Source of the DNA: UBA11612 sp964475755 | GTDB lineage: Bacteria > Pseudomonadota > Alphaproteobacteria > Rhodospirillales > Rhodospirillaceae | Reading direction: 5' to 3' | Length of the DNA stretch: 44,778 nt | Assembly (NCBI GenBank): GCA_964475755.1 | Contig: CAYYXR010000025.1 | Coordinates: 1 to 44,778, forward strand | Shown: positions 1 through 9,397 of the stretch, one piece after another | Layout: every line of letters begins with the position of its first letter | Position numbering within the stretch: the first letter of the stretch is position 1 | Notes under the pieces: generated by a model | What the model was told of the DNA's origin: nothing | The model's database searches: none | Seen by the model: only the letters and a program-made list of their open reading frames with translations | Position numbers and translations under genes: made by a program

Positions 1-2006
1 AACTTGTAGCCGCGGCGGTATTCGAACTTATCGACCGCCTTCATGAGGCCGATGTTGCCTTCCTGGATGAGGTCGAGGAACTGCAGGCCGCGGTTTGTGT
101 ACTTTTTGGCGATGGAGATCACGAGGCGCAGGTTGGCCTCGATCATTTCTTTCTTGGCGCGGCTGGCTTCGCGCTCGCCCTTCTGCACCGTGCCGACGAT
201 GCGGCGGAACTCGCCGATGGATACGCCCGCTTCGTCGGCCAGAGCCGAGATTTGCGCGCGGATGCCGTCGATCTGGTCCACGTGCTTGACGGCGAAATCG
301 CGCCAGCCCTTGGTGGGCAGGTTGGCCACCCGCTCCAGCCAGTTGGGGTCCAGCTCGCTGCCGTAATACTGCTCCAGGAACTCGTCGCGCTTCACCTTGC
401 TCTTCACCGCCAGGCGCAGCAGCTGGCCTTCCAGGCCCATGAGCATTTTACTGAGCGCGTTCATCTGCTCGACCATGGACTCGATACGCGCATTGTTCAG
501 GTGCACGGCGTCCATGAGCGTGATGAGCTCGCCCTTCAGCTTCTGAAAGCGGCGCTCGACCGATTTCTCGACCTCCTCGCCCTCCTGCATACTGTTCAGG
601 CGCGCGTCCTGGCTCTTCTTCATCTTGTTGTAGGTGGACGCAATCTTTTCGAACGCCGCCAGCACCTGCGGCATCAGCGAGGCTTCCATGGCCGCGAGCG
701 ACACCGCGCCTTCGTCGTCATCGTCGTTATTGCTGTTGTCGTTGGATGCGCCCTGGGCATTCTCGCCGCCCGACCCATTGGTCGCACCGTTGACCGCGCC
801 CGACCCGTTGGCGCTGCTGGCCGCGGACCCGTTGACGTTTTCGCCGCCGCGGGCATCGCCATTACCGGCCTTGGATTTTTTATCGCCCTCGTCCTCGTCG
901 CCATCGGCGGGCTCGGTAACCTCGTCCACGTCCAGCTCGCCGTCGGAGGCTTTGTCCGAGGCGCCCGCACCGTACGTGGCGTCCAGGTCGATGATGTCGC
1001 GCAGCAGCATCTTGCCGTCCTGCAACGCATCGTGCCAGGTGAGCAGCGAGCGAATGGTGATGGGGCTTTCGCAGATGCCGCCGATCATCATTTCGCGGCC
1101 GGCCTCGATGCGTTTCGCGATGGCGATTTCGCCTTCGCGCGAGAGCAATTCCACCGAGCCCATTTCACGCAGGTACATGCGCACGGGGTCGTCGGTGCGC
1201 CCGACGTCGTCCTCGTCGATGTTGCCGCCGCTGTAGGCTTCGGCCTTGGGCGTTTCAGAGTCCGGCGACGCGGCCTCGTCGTTGTCGTCCTGCTCCTCGC
1301 CTTCGATGACGTTGATGCCCATCTCCGAGAGCATGGACATGGTGTCTTCGATCTGCTCCGAGCTCATTTCCTCGGAGGGTAGAGCCGCGTTCAGTTCATC
1401 ATAGGTGATGTACCCGCGCTCTTTGGCCTTCGCGATGAGTTTTTTGACCGATGCATTTGTGGAGTCCAACAGAGGACTGTCACCGGGGGTTGCGGGCGCC
1501 GCATCTTGCGGTTCTTCTTTACGTGCTGTTGCCGCGGCGGATGCCATAGGCGTTTTCGCTCCTTGAACAATACTCTTCTTGCCGCCTTTGGGCGCTGCGG
1601 TTTTAGGCGCAGCTGCTTTGGCGGTTTTTTTCGTTTGCGCTTTTTCCTTGGGCGCGGCCTTGGCAGCTTTTTTGGGCGCGGCTTTTTTCTCGGCTTTCTT
1701 CTTCGCGGCCTTGGGCGTTTTCGCCCCAACCTTCGAAGCGGCCTTTGACGCGGCCTTTTTTGCCGACTTCGCCGCGCTCTTCGGCTTGGTCTTGGCTTTG
1801 GCCTTGGTTTTGGGTTTCGCTTTGCTCTTCACGGACGCCTTTGCCTTTACCTTATTCTTGACCGGCGCCTTCTTCCCCGCCGTCCCTTTGGACTTACTCT
1901 TCCCTTGGCTTTTCGCCTTCGCCTTCGTCTTTGCAGACACCTTCTTCGCCGCCCCCTTGGACGCCGTTTTTTTGCCTGCCTTCTTACGGCTCGCTTTTAC
2001 CGCCAT
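1..2006 (-). CDS. rpoD: RNA polymerase primary sigma factor RpoD (sigma-70), partial, C-terminus beyond window
   Basis: Primary sigma factor that directs core RNA polymerase to housekeeping promoters. The frame is open from ATG 2006 to the left edge (668 codons), so regions 2.3-4 are missing. The start is preceded by a GGGGGG ribosome-binding stretch. Residues 1 to about 150 are an Ala/Lys-rich tail resembling histone H1. Region 1.1 begins near residue 185 (VKKLIAKAKERGYITYDEL). Region 1.2 is near 270-303 (DDPVRMYLREMGSVELLSRE). An Asp/Glu/Asn/Gly-rich linker covers about 355-435, before the non-conserved region. Region 2 at the edge shows NLRLVISIAKKY, LQFLDLIQEGNIGLMKAVDK and FEYRRGYK. The complete protein would be about 830 residues, longer than the usual 610-690, because of the tail and the acidic linker. 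It follows dnaG by 96 bp, presumably in the same operon. Confidence 0.95.
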   Translation of the reverse strand, partial: MAVKASRKKAGKKTASKGAAKKVSAKTKAKAKSQGKSKSKGTAGKKAPVKNKVKAKASVKSKAKPKTKAKAKTKPKSAAKSAKKAASKAASKVGAKTPKAAKKKAEKKAAPKKAAKAAPKEKAQTKKTAKAAAPKTAAPKGGKKSIVQGAKTPMASAAATARKEEPQDAAPATPGDSPLLDSTNASVKKLIAKAKERGYITYDELNAALPSEEMSSEQIEDTMSMLSEMGINVIEGEEQDDNDEAASPDSETPKAEAYSGGNIDEDDVGRTDDPVRMYLREMGSVELLSREGEIAIAKRIEAGREMMIGGICESPITIRSLLTWHDALQDGKMLLRDIIDLDATYGAGASDKASDGELDVDEVTEPADGDEDEGDKKSKAGNGDARGGENVNGSAASSANGSGAVNGATNGSGGENAQGASNDNSNNDDDDEGAVSLAAMEASLMPQVLAAFEKIASTYNKMKKSQDARLNSMQEGEEVEKSVERRFQKLKGELITLMDAVHLNNARIESMVEQMNALSKMLMGLEGQLLRLAVKSKVKRDEFLEQYYGSELDPNWLERVANLPTKGWRDFAVKHVDQIDGIRAQISALADEAGVSIGEFRRIVGTVQKGEREASRAKKEMIEANLRLVISIAKKYTNRGLQFLDLIQEGNIGLMKAVDKFEYRRGYK

Positions 2007-2102
2007 TGGTTTCCCCCCAAGTTCACGCAGGCGTTTGCGAATAACGCCGCGTGCGGTATGTCCCGCCCTACTGCCGTACCGCAGGGCGCGGTAAGTCTAA
2101 TT

Positions 2103-3974
2103 TCAATGTCGATTGGATGTCCCGATCCCAATCTGATCGTCGTCCTCGTCTCCTGCCGGCCCAAGTTGATCCTTGAGAGCCTTTAATGCTGCCAACGCTT
2201 CTTCCGTTGGATTTTCTGCCAACGCCATCTCCGCCCGCTTGATCTCCGCTTGCAATGCCGCCTGATGGCTCATTGAAAACGTGTGGTCCCATCCCTCGGT
2301 TGCCTGCTCTAAGGGCGCCGTCGGGCGGGCGAAACCCGCGTGAACATAAATATCTGAATTCAATAGCCTTTCAAGCTCATCGGCAAAGCCTTGCTCTGCT
2401 AAGTGGGCGCGTAGATTTTCGAATTCAAGGTCCGGGTTTTGGGCGATGTGCAATAAGGCGCTTTGGCGCAGGGTGTCAAGGCGCGAGTCGGCAAAACTCA
2501 TCGCCCCGAGACGTTCTTCGACGTGGTCGGCGAGGCCGGGATGATTGAGCAGCGTCGCCAGAAGAATTTGCTCTCTTTTCCGCTGCGCCACCGTGACATC
2601 TGCATGCAAAAACCGTGCTGGAACCGGTGCAAAAGTCGTCTTTTGCCGTGTATTCGGCCACGGTGAACCGCGCTTTTGGCCGCGAAAACCCTGGCTTTTG
2701 GGACCCGGCGCAGGGCGGAAATGGCTAAAAAGCCGGTCCTTGAACATGCGTCGGTACTGGTTTTGCACGCCTGGATCGGCCACCTGGGACGCCTTTTCCA
2801 TGGCCGCGCGCTCCAATCCGGCGCGCCGTTCGGGGGTCTCGCCGGGATTTTCGGCCACCAATTGGCGCCAAATGACCTCGGAAAGGGGCAAAGCGGCCCC
2901 CAAAACCTCCTCCATGGCCCCTAAACCCTGATTTCGGCAGATATCATCGGGGTCCTGGCCGCTCGGCATCATGGCAAACCGCAGCGAAAACCCGGGTTTT
3001 AGGATGGGCAAAGCCCGTTCCGCCGCGCGCAAGGCGGCTTTCTGACCGGCGGGATCGCCGTCGAAACAGAGAATGGGTTCCGGCGCCGTGCGCCACAAAA
3101 GCCCGATTTGCGCCTCCGTCAACGCGGTTCCCAGCGGCGCCACGGCATGGGTTAGGCCAACCTGGGCCAGCGCAATGACGTCCATATAGCCCTCGGCAAC
3201 GATCATTTCGCGCCGTTTGGCGGCCTCGCCCCGCGCCAGATCGAGCCCATAGAGCATATGCCCCTTATGAAAGAGCGGCGTATCCGGCGAATTCAAATAC
3301 TTGGGCTCGCCGTCTCCCATAATTCGTCCGCCGAAAGCCACGGGCCGGCCGCGCAGATCGGTAATCGGAAACACCACCCGCCCGCGGAAAAAATCGAACG
3401 ATTCGCGCCCGTCCTTGCCCGGTGAAAGCAAGCGGGTTTCCAAGAGCACGTCTTCCTTCACGCCGCGCGAGAGAAGTTTGGTTTTAACGACGTTGCCCTG
3501 CGGGGCAAATCCCAACCGAAACCGCGCAATGGTTTCGTCGCTTAAACCGCGTCCATGTAAGTAATCCAGCGCCGCGCGGCCCTCTGACGATCTCAACGAC
3601 TCTTCAAAAATTTTGCAGGCCGCTTCAACAGACTCCCGCAACACCGTCGCGCGCTCCGCCTCCCGCGCGGCTTCCGGCGACTGGCGCGGCATCTCCAAAC
3701 CCGCTTCGTCGGCGAGACGTTCGACCGCCTCCAGAAACGACAGGTTTTTTGTCTTCATTAGGAAAGTAAAAATGTCGCCGTGTTCACCGCTGGAAAAGCA
3801 GTGATAGAATCCCTTCTCGTCGTTGACGGTAAAGGACGGCGTCTTCTCATTATTGAAAGGCGACAGGCCGACGAACTCGCGGCCACGGCGATCGAGCTTC
3901 ACCGTCTTGCCGATCACCGAGGACACCGGCAACCGGGCACGTATTTCATCGAGAAACTGCGGCGGAAACGCCAT
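2103..3974 (-). CDS. dnaG: DNA primase DnaG
   Basis: Makes RNA primers at the replication fork and works with DnaB helicase. The ATG at 3974 (MAFPPQFLDEIR) is the likely start; a GTG three codons upstream (3983) is also open. The N-terminal CHC2-type domain is recognisable (GLSPFNNEKTPSFTV, then GFYHCFSSGEHGD). However, the four zinc-ligand positions read Ser38, Asn41, Cys59 and Ser62 instead of Cys-His-Cys-Cys. The catalytic TOPRIM core follows, with GRPVAFGGRIM, VAEGYMDVIAL and the acidic FDGDPAG motif. A helicase-binding C-terminal domain ends the protein. It lies between yqeY and rpoD in the classical dnaG-rpoD arrangement. The odd point is the loss of zinc ligands, which I think also occurs in some other alphaproteobacteria. 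Confidence 0.96.
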   Translation of the reverse strand: MAFPPQFLDEIRARLPVSSVIGKTVKLDRRGREFVGLSPFNNEKTPSFTVNDEKGFYHCFSSGEHGDIFTFLMKTKNLSFLEAVERLADEAGLEMPRQSPEAAREAERATVLRESVEAACKIFEESLRSSEGRAALDYLHGRGLSDETIARFRLGFAPQGNVVKTKLLSRGVKEDVLLETRLLSPGKDGRESFDFFRGRVVFPITDLRGRPVAFGGRIMGDGEPKYLNSPDTPLFHKGHMLYGLDLARGEAAKRREMIVAEGYMDVIALAQVGLTHAVAPLGTALTEAQIGLLWRTAPEPILCFDGDPAGQKAALRAAERALPILKPGFSLRFAMMPSGQDPDDICRNQGLGAMEEVLGAALPLSEVIWRQLVAENPGETPERRAGLERAAMEKASQVADPGVQNQYRRMFKDRLFSHFRPAPGPKSQGFRGQKRGSPWPNTRQKTTFAPVPARFLHADVTVAQRKREQILLATLLNHPGLADHVEERLGAMSFADSRLDTLRQSALLHIAQNPDLEFENLRAHLAEQGFADELERLLNSDIYVHAGFARPTAPLEQATEGWDHTFSMSHQAALQAEIKRAEMALAENPTEEALAALKALKDQLGPAGDEDDDQIGIGTSNRH

Positions 3975-4009
3975 GTGCTGCACCGTCCGCTACAACGCGT
4001 TGAAGCCCT

Positions 4010-4465
4010 CTACCCGAGGTGCTGCTTAACAATACCGGAGGCGCGGGAGAAATCCATGCGCCCGGCGAATTTCTCCTTCAAGGTGCCCATCACCTTGCCC
4101 ATGTCCTTGACGCTGGCCGCCCCGACCTCGGCGATCACCGCTTTCACGGCCTCGGACACCTCGGCTTCGTCCATCTGCTTGGGCATGAAGCTTTGGATGA
4201 TTTCGATCTCTTCCTTCTCCTGCTGGGCCAGCGCCTCGCGCCCGCCTTTCTCGTACAGCTCGATGCTCTCCCGCCGCTGCTTGATCATGGAGTTGAGCAT
4301 CTGGAGAATCTCGGCGTCGCTGATGCCGTCCGCGTTGCCTTTACCGCGCGCGTCAATGTCGCGATCCTTGAGGGCGGCGAGAATGAGGCGCACGGTTGCG
4401 ACCTCGCGTTGCTTTTTGGCGCGAAGGCTTTCTTTCAACGCCTCGCTGAAACGGGTGCGCAGCAT
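4010..4465 (-). CDS. yqeY: GatB/YqeY domain-containing protein
   Basis: Small helical protein related to the tail domain of the amidotransferase subunit GatB. Its cellular role is not firmly established, although the tRNA-binding helical fold suggests a link to translation. ATG 4465 (MLRTRFSEALKESLRAKK) gives about 151 residues, the normal family length; an upstream in-frame start at 4516 would add 17 residues with no family match. Family signatures include RLILAALKDRDID and the central KQRRESIELYEKGGREALAQQ segment. The C-terminal GKVMGTLKEKFAGRMDFSRAS part is also typical. An AAGGA sequence lies about 15 nt upstream. It ends 35 bp before dnaG and is the first gene of yqeY-dnaG-rpoD, divergent from carA. 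Confidence 0.92.
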   Translation of the reverse strand: MLRTRFSEALKESLRAKKQREVATVRLILAALKDRDIDARGKGNADGISDAEILQMLNSMIKQRRESIELYEKGGREALAQQEKEEIEIIQSFMPKQMDEAEVSEAVKAVIAEVGAASVKDMGKVMGTLKEKFAGRMDFSRASGIVKQHLG

Positions 4466-4840
4466 TTTTCTGTCACGAATCCTTGTTGCGGAAAGGCGTA
4501 ACGCTATCCCATTCACGGCGCCTTGGCAAAGCCAACGGCTGTGCCGGAAGGCCGCGGATAATAAGGGCTAGCGCAGGCCTGAGCGGGCCTTGACTTAGAT
4601 TGGTTGATTGCTTAAACACCGCGCCAGTTTGCGGCAAACGCACGTCTGCGGATGCTTTCGCCGGCATCGCAGTTCAGGCCAAGAGTCAGTTATAATTCGG
4701 CGCGTTTTGGGCTGTCGGCCCCTTGGAAATCCGGGGACACAGTAAGGCCCGGTGCGAGCCGAAATTCGAAGAGAGATGTAAAGACCGATGCTCCTTTCCC
4801 ACCCCGCGCTCGCGAGGGCCACGTTTACAAGGACAATGAC
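4466..4840. other. Divergent intergenic region, yqeY | carA
   Basis: This 375-bp gap carries the promoters of the yqeY-dnaG-rpoD operon (leftward) and of carAB (rightward). On the plus strand I see a good sigma-70-like pair (TTGACT/TAAACA) and, further right, an isolated TATAAT at 4691-4696 with no convincing -35. No leftward promoter is obvious by eye. I saw no arginine- or pyrimidine-sensing attenuator, and no open frame here looks real. Confidence 0.6.
4590..4618 (+). promoter_or_regulatory. Putative sigma-70 promoter for carAB
   Basis: TTGACT at 4590-4595 and TAAACA at 4613-4618 are separated by 17 bp. The implied leader to the carA start is roughly 215 nt. A second, -10-only candidate (TATAAT, 4691-4696) would shorten the leader. 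The call rests on consensus matching alone. Confidence 0.45.
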
Positions 4841-6037
4841 GTGAACGCAGCCCCCGCCCCCAGCACCGAGACCAAAATGCCATCCGGTGCCACAGCCGTT
4901 TTAGTTTTAGACGATGGCAGTGTTTTTTGGGGACGGGGAATCGGAGCCACCGGCAGCAATGTCGGTGAAGTGGTCTTCAACACCGGCATCACCGGATATC
5001 AGGAAGTCCTCACCGACCCGTCCTACGCCGGACAGATCATCACCTTCACCTTTCCGCACATCGGCAACGTCGGCGCGAACCCGGAAGATCTGGAGAGCAC
5101 GACCCCGGCGGCGCGCGGCTGCATCATCCGCGACGACATCACCGATCCGTCCAACTACCGCTCCGCGCAGCACCTGGACGCGTGGCTGAAATCCAACAAT
5201 CTGGTGGGCCTCGCGGGATTGGATACGCGCCGCCTGACACGCCGCATCCGCGACGGCGGTGCGCCGAAAGGCGTTGTTTGCCACAACCCCGACGGCAAGT
5301 TCGATTTGGAAAAACTACGGGCCGAAGCAAACGCGTGGCCCGGCCTGAACGGCATGGATTTGGCCAAAGACGTCACCTGCCGCCAGACCTATGACTGGAC
5401 CCAAACGCGCTGGACCAAGGAAACCGGCTTCGGCGACCTGGAAAAGGACGGACGCACGCCGGAGTTCAACGTGGTCGCGGTCGATTACGGCGCCAAGCGC
5501 AATATACTGCGCTGCCTTGCCGACGCGGGCTGCAAAGTGACCGTGGTGCCGGCCACGGCAACGGCCGAAGATATTCTGCGCCACAACCCCGACGGCGTGT
5601 TTCTCTCCAACGGCCCCGGCGATCCTGCGGCCACCGGCGAATACGCGGTGCCGGTTGTGCAAGAGTTGATGAAATCCGGCAAACCCATTTTCGGCATTTG
5701 CTTGGGGCATCAAATTCTAGCGCTCGCTCTCGGCGCCAAAACATACAAGCTTGCCCTGGGACACCGCGGTTCTAACCAGCCGGTGCAAGATCTGGAAACG
5801 GGCAAGGTCGAGATCACGTCGCAGAACCATGGCTTCTGTGTGGATCGTGACAGCCTGCCCAAGAACGTCATTGAAACCCATAAGTCGCTGTTCGACGGCG
5901 TCGTCGAAGGTTTGCGTGTGACGGACAAGCCTGTGTTCTCCGTGCAGTACCACCCGGAAGCCTCACCGGGCCCGCAGGACAGTCACTACCTCTTTAATCG
6001 CTTCACCACGTTGATGGCCGATCAGAAAGCCAAGTAG
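4841..6037 (+). CDS. carA: Carbamoyl-phosphate synthase small subunit (glutaminase)
   Basis: Hydrolyses glutamine and channels ammonia to CarB to make carbamoyl phosphate for pyrimidine and arginine synthesis. I choose GTG 4841 because an AAGGA lies 6-7 nt upstream and the product is 398 residues, the family length. ATG 4877 is possible but lacks a ribosome-binding site. The N-terminal CPSase domain contains GEVVFNTGITGYQEVLTDPS (residues 43-62). The class I glutamine amidotransferase domain carries the nucleophile Cys287 in FGICLGHQ, with His371 and Glu373 in YHPEASPGP, so the triad is complete. It sits 15 bp before carB and forms an operon with it. Confidence 0.97.
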   Translation: MNAAPAPSTETKMPSGATAVLVLDDGSVFWGRGIGATGSNVGEVVFNTGITGYQEVLTDPSYAGQIITFTFPHIGNVGANPEDLESTTPAARGCIIRDDITDPSNYRSAQHLDAWLKSNNLVGLAGLDTRRLTRRIRDGGAPKGVVCHNPDGKFDLEKLRAEANAWPGLNGMDLAKDVTCRQTYDWTQTRWTKETGFGDLEKDGRTPEFNVVAVDYGAKRNILRCLADAGCKVTVVPATATAEDILRHNPDGVFLSNGPGDPAATGEYAVPVVQELMKSGKPIFGICLGHQILALALGAKTYKLALGHRGSNQPVQDLETGKVEITSQNHGFCVDRDSLPKNVIETHKSLFDGVVEGLRVTDKPVFSVQYHPEASPGPQDSHYLFNRFTTLMADQKAK

Positions 6038-6052
6038 GACGCACGCGCCGAT

Positions 6053-9000
6053 ATGCCCAAACGTACCGACATCAAAAGCATCCTGATTATTGGCGCGGGC
6101 CCTATCGTCATCGGCCAGGCGTGCGAATTCGACTACTCGGGCGCTCAAGCGTGCAAAGCCCTGCGTGAAGAGGGCTACCGCGTCATTCTGGTGAACTCCA
6201 ATCCCGCCACCATCATGACCGACCCCGATACGGCGGATGCGACATATATAGAGCCCATCACCCCGGAGATGGTCGCGCGCATCATCGAGAAGGAACGCCC
6301 GGACGCACTACTTCCGACCATGGGCGGGCAAACGGGCTTGAACACGGCGATGAAACTCGCCGAGAACGGCGTGCTTGAAAAATTCGGTGTGGAAATGATC
6401 GCCGCAAAGCGCGAGGTGATCGAAAAGGCCGAAGACCGCGAATTGTTCCGCGATGCCATGTCCAAGATCGGTTTGGAAAGCCCGCGCAGCCGCATGGTCA
6501 AGTCCATGGACGAAGCGCGCGAAGCCATCCAGGATATCGGCTTGCCCGCCATCATTCGCCCGTCCTTCACCCTCGGCGGTGAAGGCGGCGGCATCGCCTA
6601 CAACACCGAGGAATTCGAACACATCGCCGGAACCGGACTTGCCGCGTCACCGGTGCATACCATTCTCGTCGAAGAGTCCGTGCTGGGCTGGAAAGAGTTC
6701 GAGATGGAGGTTGTGCGCGACAAAGCGGACAACTGCATCATCATCTGCTCCATCGAGAACGTGGACCCCATGGGCATCCATACCGGCGATTCCATTACAG
6801 TCGCCCCCGCGCTGACGCTCACCGACAAAGAATATCAGGTGATGCGCAACGCCTCGATCGCCTGCCTGCGCGAGATTGGCGTGGACACCGGCGGATCGAA
6901 TGTGCAGTTCGCCATCAACCCCGAAAACGGGCGCATGGTGATCATCGAGATGAACCCGCGCGTTTCGCGCTCATCCGCCCTGGCGTCTAAAGCCACCGGC
7001 TTTCCCATTGCCAAAGTCGCGGCCAAACTCGCAGTCGGCTACACGCTCGATGAACTGACCAATGACATCACCAAAGCGACGCCGGCTTCGTTCGAGCCGA
7101 CGATTGATTACGTGGTCACCAAAATTCCGCGATTTACGTTCGAAAAGTTCCCGGACGCCGATCCGATACTCACCACCAGCATGAAATCTGTTGGTGAAGC
7201 CATGTCCGTGGGCCGGACATTTGCCGAAAGTCTGCAAAAAGGTCTGCGGGCCATGGAAACCGGCCTGAACGGCCTGGATGACGTATCGCTCGAGGACGAC
7301 GGCACGCCGACCATGGATACCGACGCGCTCAAGGTCGCGCTGGCCAAACCGCGCCCGGGCCGTTTGCTGGTTGCGGCGCAAGCCATGCGGGCCGGCATTG
7401 CTTTGGACGAGATTCACACCATCACTAAATTCGATCCGTGGTTCTTGAATCAACTCAAAGCCATCGTTGACGCAGAGGAAAAAATTAAGTCTTCGGGCCT
7501 GCCCGAAGACTCAGAAGGTTTGCTCACGTTGAAAAAGCTGGGCTTTTCCGATGCGCGGCTCGCTCAACTCACGGGCGGCAAGGAATTAGACATTGCGGCG
7601 AAGCGGCACGCCGCCGGCGTTTGCCCCGTGTTCAAGCGCATTGATACCTGCGCCGCGGAATTTCCATCGCCGACACCCTATATGTACTCCTGCTACGAAG
7701 GTGACGGCCTCAACCCGCCGGAATGCGAGTCAGAGCCGTCCGACAAAACCAAGGTCGTGATTCTCGGCGGTGGACCCAACCGTATCGGGCAGGGTATCGA
7801 ATTCGATTATTGCTGCGTTCACGCCGCCTTCTCGCTGCGGGATGCGGACTTTGAAACCATTATGGTGAACTGCAATCCGGAAACCGTGTCGACGGACTAC
7901 GACACCTCGGACCGGCTGTACTTCGAGCCGCTGACGGCGGAAGACGTTATCGAACTCATCACTACCGAAAAGCAGAACGGCAAACTACTTGGCGTGATCG
8001 TACAGCTTGGCGGCCAGACGCCACTGAAGCTGGCCAACGCCCTCGAACAAGCCGGGATTCCTATATTGGGCACGTCTCCAGATGCCATTGACCTTGCCGA
8101 AGACCGTGAGCGCTTCCAGAAGCTGCTCGCCGAACTCAATCTAACGCAGCCCTCCAACGGCACGGCGCGCACAGCAGACGAAGCGCGCAAGGTGGCAGCA
8201 AAAATCGGCTATCCGGTGGTCATACGCCCCTCCTACGTTTTAGGCGGGCGGGCCATGCAAATTGTCTACGACGAAACCGGGCTCAACAATTACATCGCCC
8301 ACGCCGTGAAGGTGACAGGGGACAACCCGGTTCTGATCGATTCCTACTTGTCCGGCGCCGTCGAGGTGGACGTTGACGCGATCGCAGATGGCGAAGACGT
8401 TTATGTGGCCGGGATTATGGAACACATCGAGGAAGCAGGCGTACACTCAGGTGACTCTGCGTGTTCCTTGCCACCCTATTCACTGGACGCCACCCTGATC
8501 GAAGAAATCAAACGGCAAACGGTACTGCTCGCCACCGCGCTCAAAGTCGTCGGACTCATGAACGTGCAGTACGCGATCAAGGATGGGCAAGTTTACATTC
8601 TTGAAGTCAATCCGCGCGCCAGCCGCACGGTGCCCTTTGTCGCCAAAGCGACGGGCATCCAAGTGGCCAAGATTGCCGCACGCGTCATGGCCGGTGAAAA
8701 ACTCAAGGACTTTAAACTCGGCGGTAAATTCAAGGACGGCGCCGACAAGCTCGCGCATGTCGCGGTGAAAGAAGCGGTCTTCCCCTTCAACAGGTTCCCC
8801 GGCGTGGACATCGTGCTTGGCCCGGAGATGAAATCCACCGGCGAAGTGATGGGCCTCGACAGCGATTTCCCGCGCGCTTTTGCCAAATCCCAGTTGGCGG
8901 CCGGATCGAAATTGCCGCGTTCAGGCACCGCTTTTCTGTCGCTGCGGGATTCCGACAAAAGAGCCGCAGCCGATCTGGCGCGCCAACTCAAGGCGCTCGG

Positions 9001-9319
9001 CTTCAAGATCATCGCCACACGCGGGACGCAGAAGGTCCTGGCCGAGCTCGGAATCGAGGCGGAGCCCGTCAATAAGGTAGCCGAGGGCCGCCCCCACTGC
9101 GTGGACGCCATGATTTCCGGAAACGTCCAGCTGGTGATCAATACCACCGAGGGCGCCCAGTCCCTCAAGGACAGTTTTGCTATACGCCGCACGGCTTTAA
9201 CCCGGAATATCAGCCACTATACGACGCTGGCCGGGGCGGTGGCCTCGGTGGCCGCCATTGGGGCCCTGAAGGACGGAGCCCTTGATGTTGCCCCCCTCCA
9301 ATCCTATCTTAAGCCATAA
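6053..9319 (+). CDS. carB: Carbamoyl-phosphate synthase large subunit
   Basis: Synthesises carbamoyl phosphate from bicarbonate, ammonia supplied by CarA and two ATP. The 1088-residue length is typical of a full CarB. Two homologous ATP-grasp halves are visible. The first has the Rossmann-like start SILIIGAGPIVIGQACEFDYSG and IIRPSFTLGGEGGG; the second has VVILGGGPNRIGQGIEFDYC and VVIRPSYVLGGRAM. Both halves keep the substrate motif (EMNPRVSRSSALASKATG and EVNPRASRTVPFVAKATG). The C-terminal MGS-like allosteric domain follows from about residue 940 (IIATRGTQKVLAELGI). The start is ATG 6053, just after the carA stop. No truncation or frame problem is seen. Confidence 0.98.
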   Translation: MPKRTDIKSILIIGAGPIVIGQACEFDYSGAQACKALREEGYRVILVNSNPATIMTDPDTADATYIEPITPEMVARIIEKERPDALLPTMGGQTGLNTAMKLAENGVLEKFGVEMIAAKREVIEKAEDRELFRDAMSKIGLESPRSRMVKSMDEAREAIQDIGLPAIIRPSFTLGGEGGGIAYNTEEFEHIAGTGLAASPVHTILVEESVLGWKEFEMEVVRDKADNCIIICSIENVDPMGIHTGDSITVAPALTLTDKEYQVMRNASIACLREIGVDTGGSNVQFAINPENGRMVIIEMNPRVSRSSALASKATGFPIAKVAAKLAVGYTLDELTNDITKATPASFEPTIDYVVTKIPRFTFEKFPDADPILTTSMKSVGEAMSVGRTFAESLQKGLRAMETGLNGLDDVSLEDDGTPTMDTDALKVALAKPRPGRLLVAAQAMRAGIALDEIHTITKFDPWFLNQLKAIVDAEEKIKSSGLPEDSEGLLTLKKLGFSDARLAQLTGGKELDIAAKRHAAGVCPVFKRIDTCAAEFPSPTPYMYSCYEGDGLNPPECESEPSDKTKVVILGGGPNRIGQGIEFDYCCVHAAFSLRDADFETIMVNCNPETVSTDYDTSDRLYFEPLTAEDVIELITTEKQNGKLLGVIVQLGGQTPLKLANALEQAGIPILGTSPDAIDLAEDRERFQKLLAELNLTQPSNGTARTADEARKVAAKIGYPVVIRPSYVLGGRAMQIVYDETGLNNYIAHAVKVTGDNPVLIDSYLSGAVEVDVDAIADGEDVYVAGIMEHIEEAGVHSGDSACSLPPYSLDATLIEEIKRQTVLLATALKVVGLMNVQYAIKDGQVYILEVNPRASRTVPFVAKATGIQVAKIAARVMAGEKLKDFKLGGKFKDGADKLAHVAVKEAVFPFNRFPGVDIVLGPEMKSTGEVMGLDSDFPRAFAKSQLAAGSKLPRSGTAFLSLRDSDKRAAADLARQLKALGFKIIATRGTQKVLAELGIEAEPVNKVAEGRPHCVDAMISGNVQLVINTTEGAQSLKDSFAIRRTALTRNISHYTTLAGAVASVAAIGALKDGALDVAPLQSYLKP

Positions 9320-9343
9320 TAAAAATTGGAGACCACTTACGGG

Positions 9344-9381
9344 GCCCACGTCTTAACGGACGCGGGCGTTTCTATTCTTTG
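9344..9381 (+). terminator. Putative terminator/stem-loop between carB and greA
   Basis: GCCCACGTC (9344-9352) pairs with GACGCGGGC (9359-9367) with a single A-C mismatch and a TTAACG loop. A T-rich stretch (GTTTCTATTCTTT) follows. It would end carAB transcripts, or partly attenuate read-through into greA. Confidence 0.5.
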
Positions 9382-9397
9382 AAGAAGAGGTTTCGTC

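Noticed and set aside
252..1382. Long plus-strand open frame (376 codons) opposite rpoD
   Set aside because: It is antisense to the clearly conserved RpoD frame and its His/Val/Ala-rich composition is what a GC-rich gene gives on the opposite strand.
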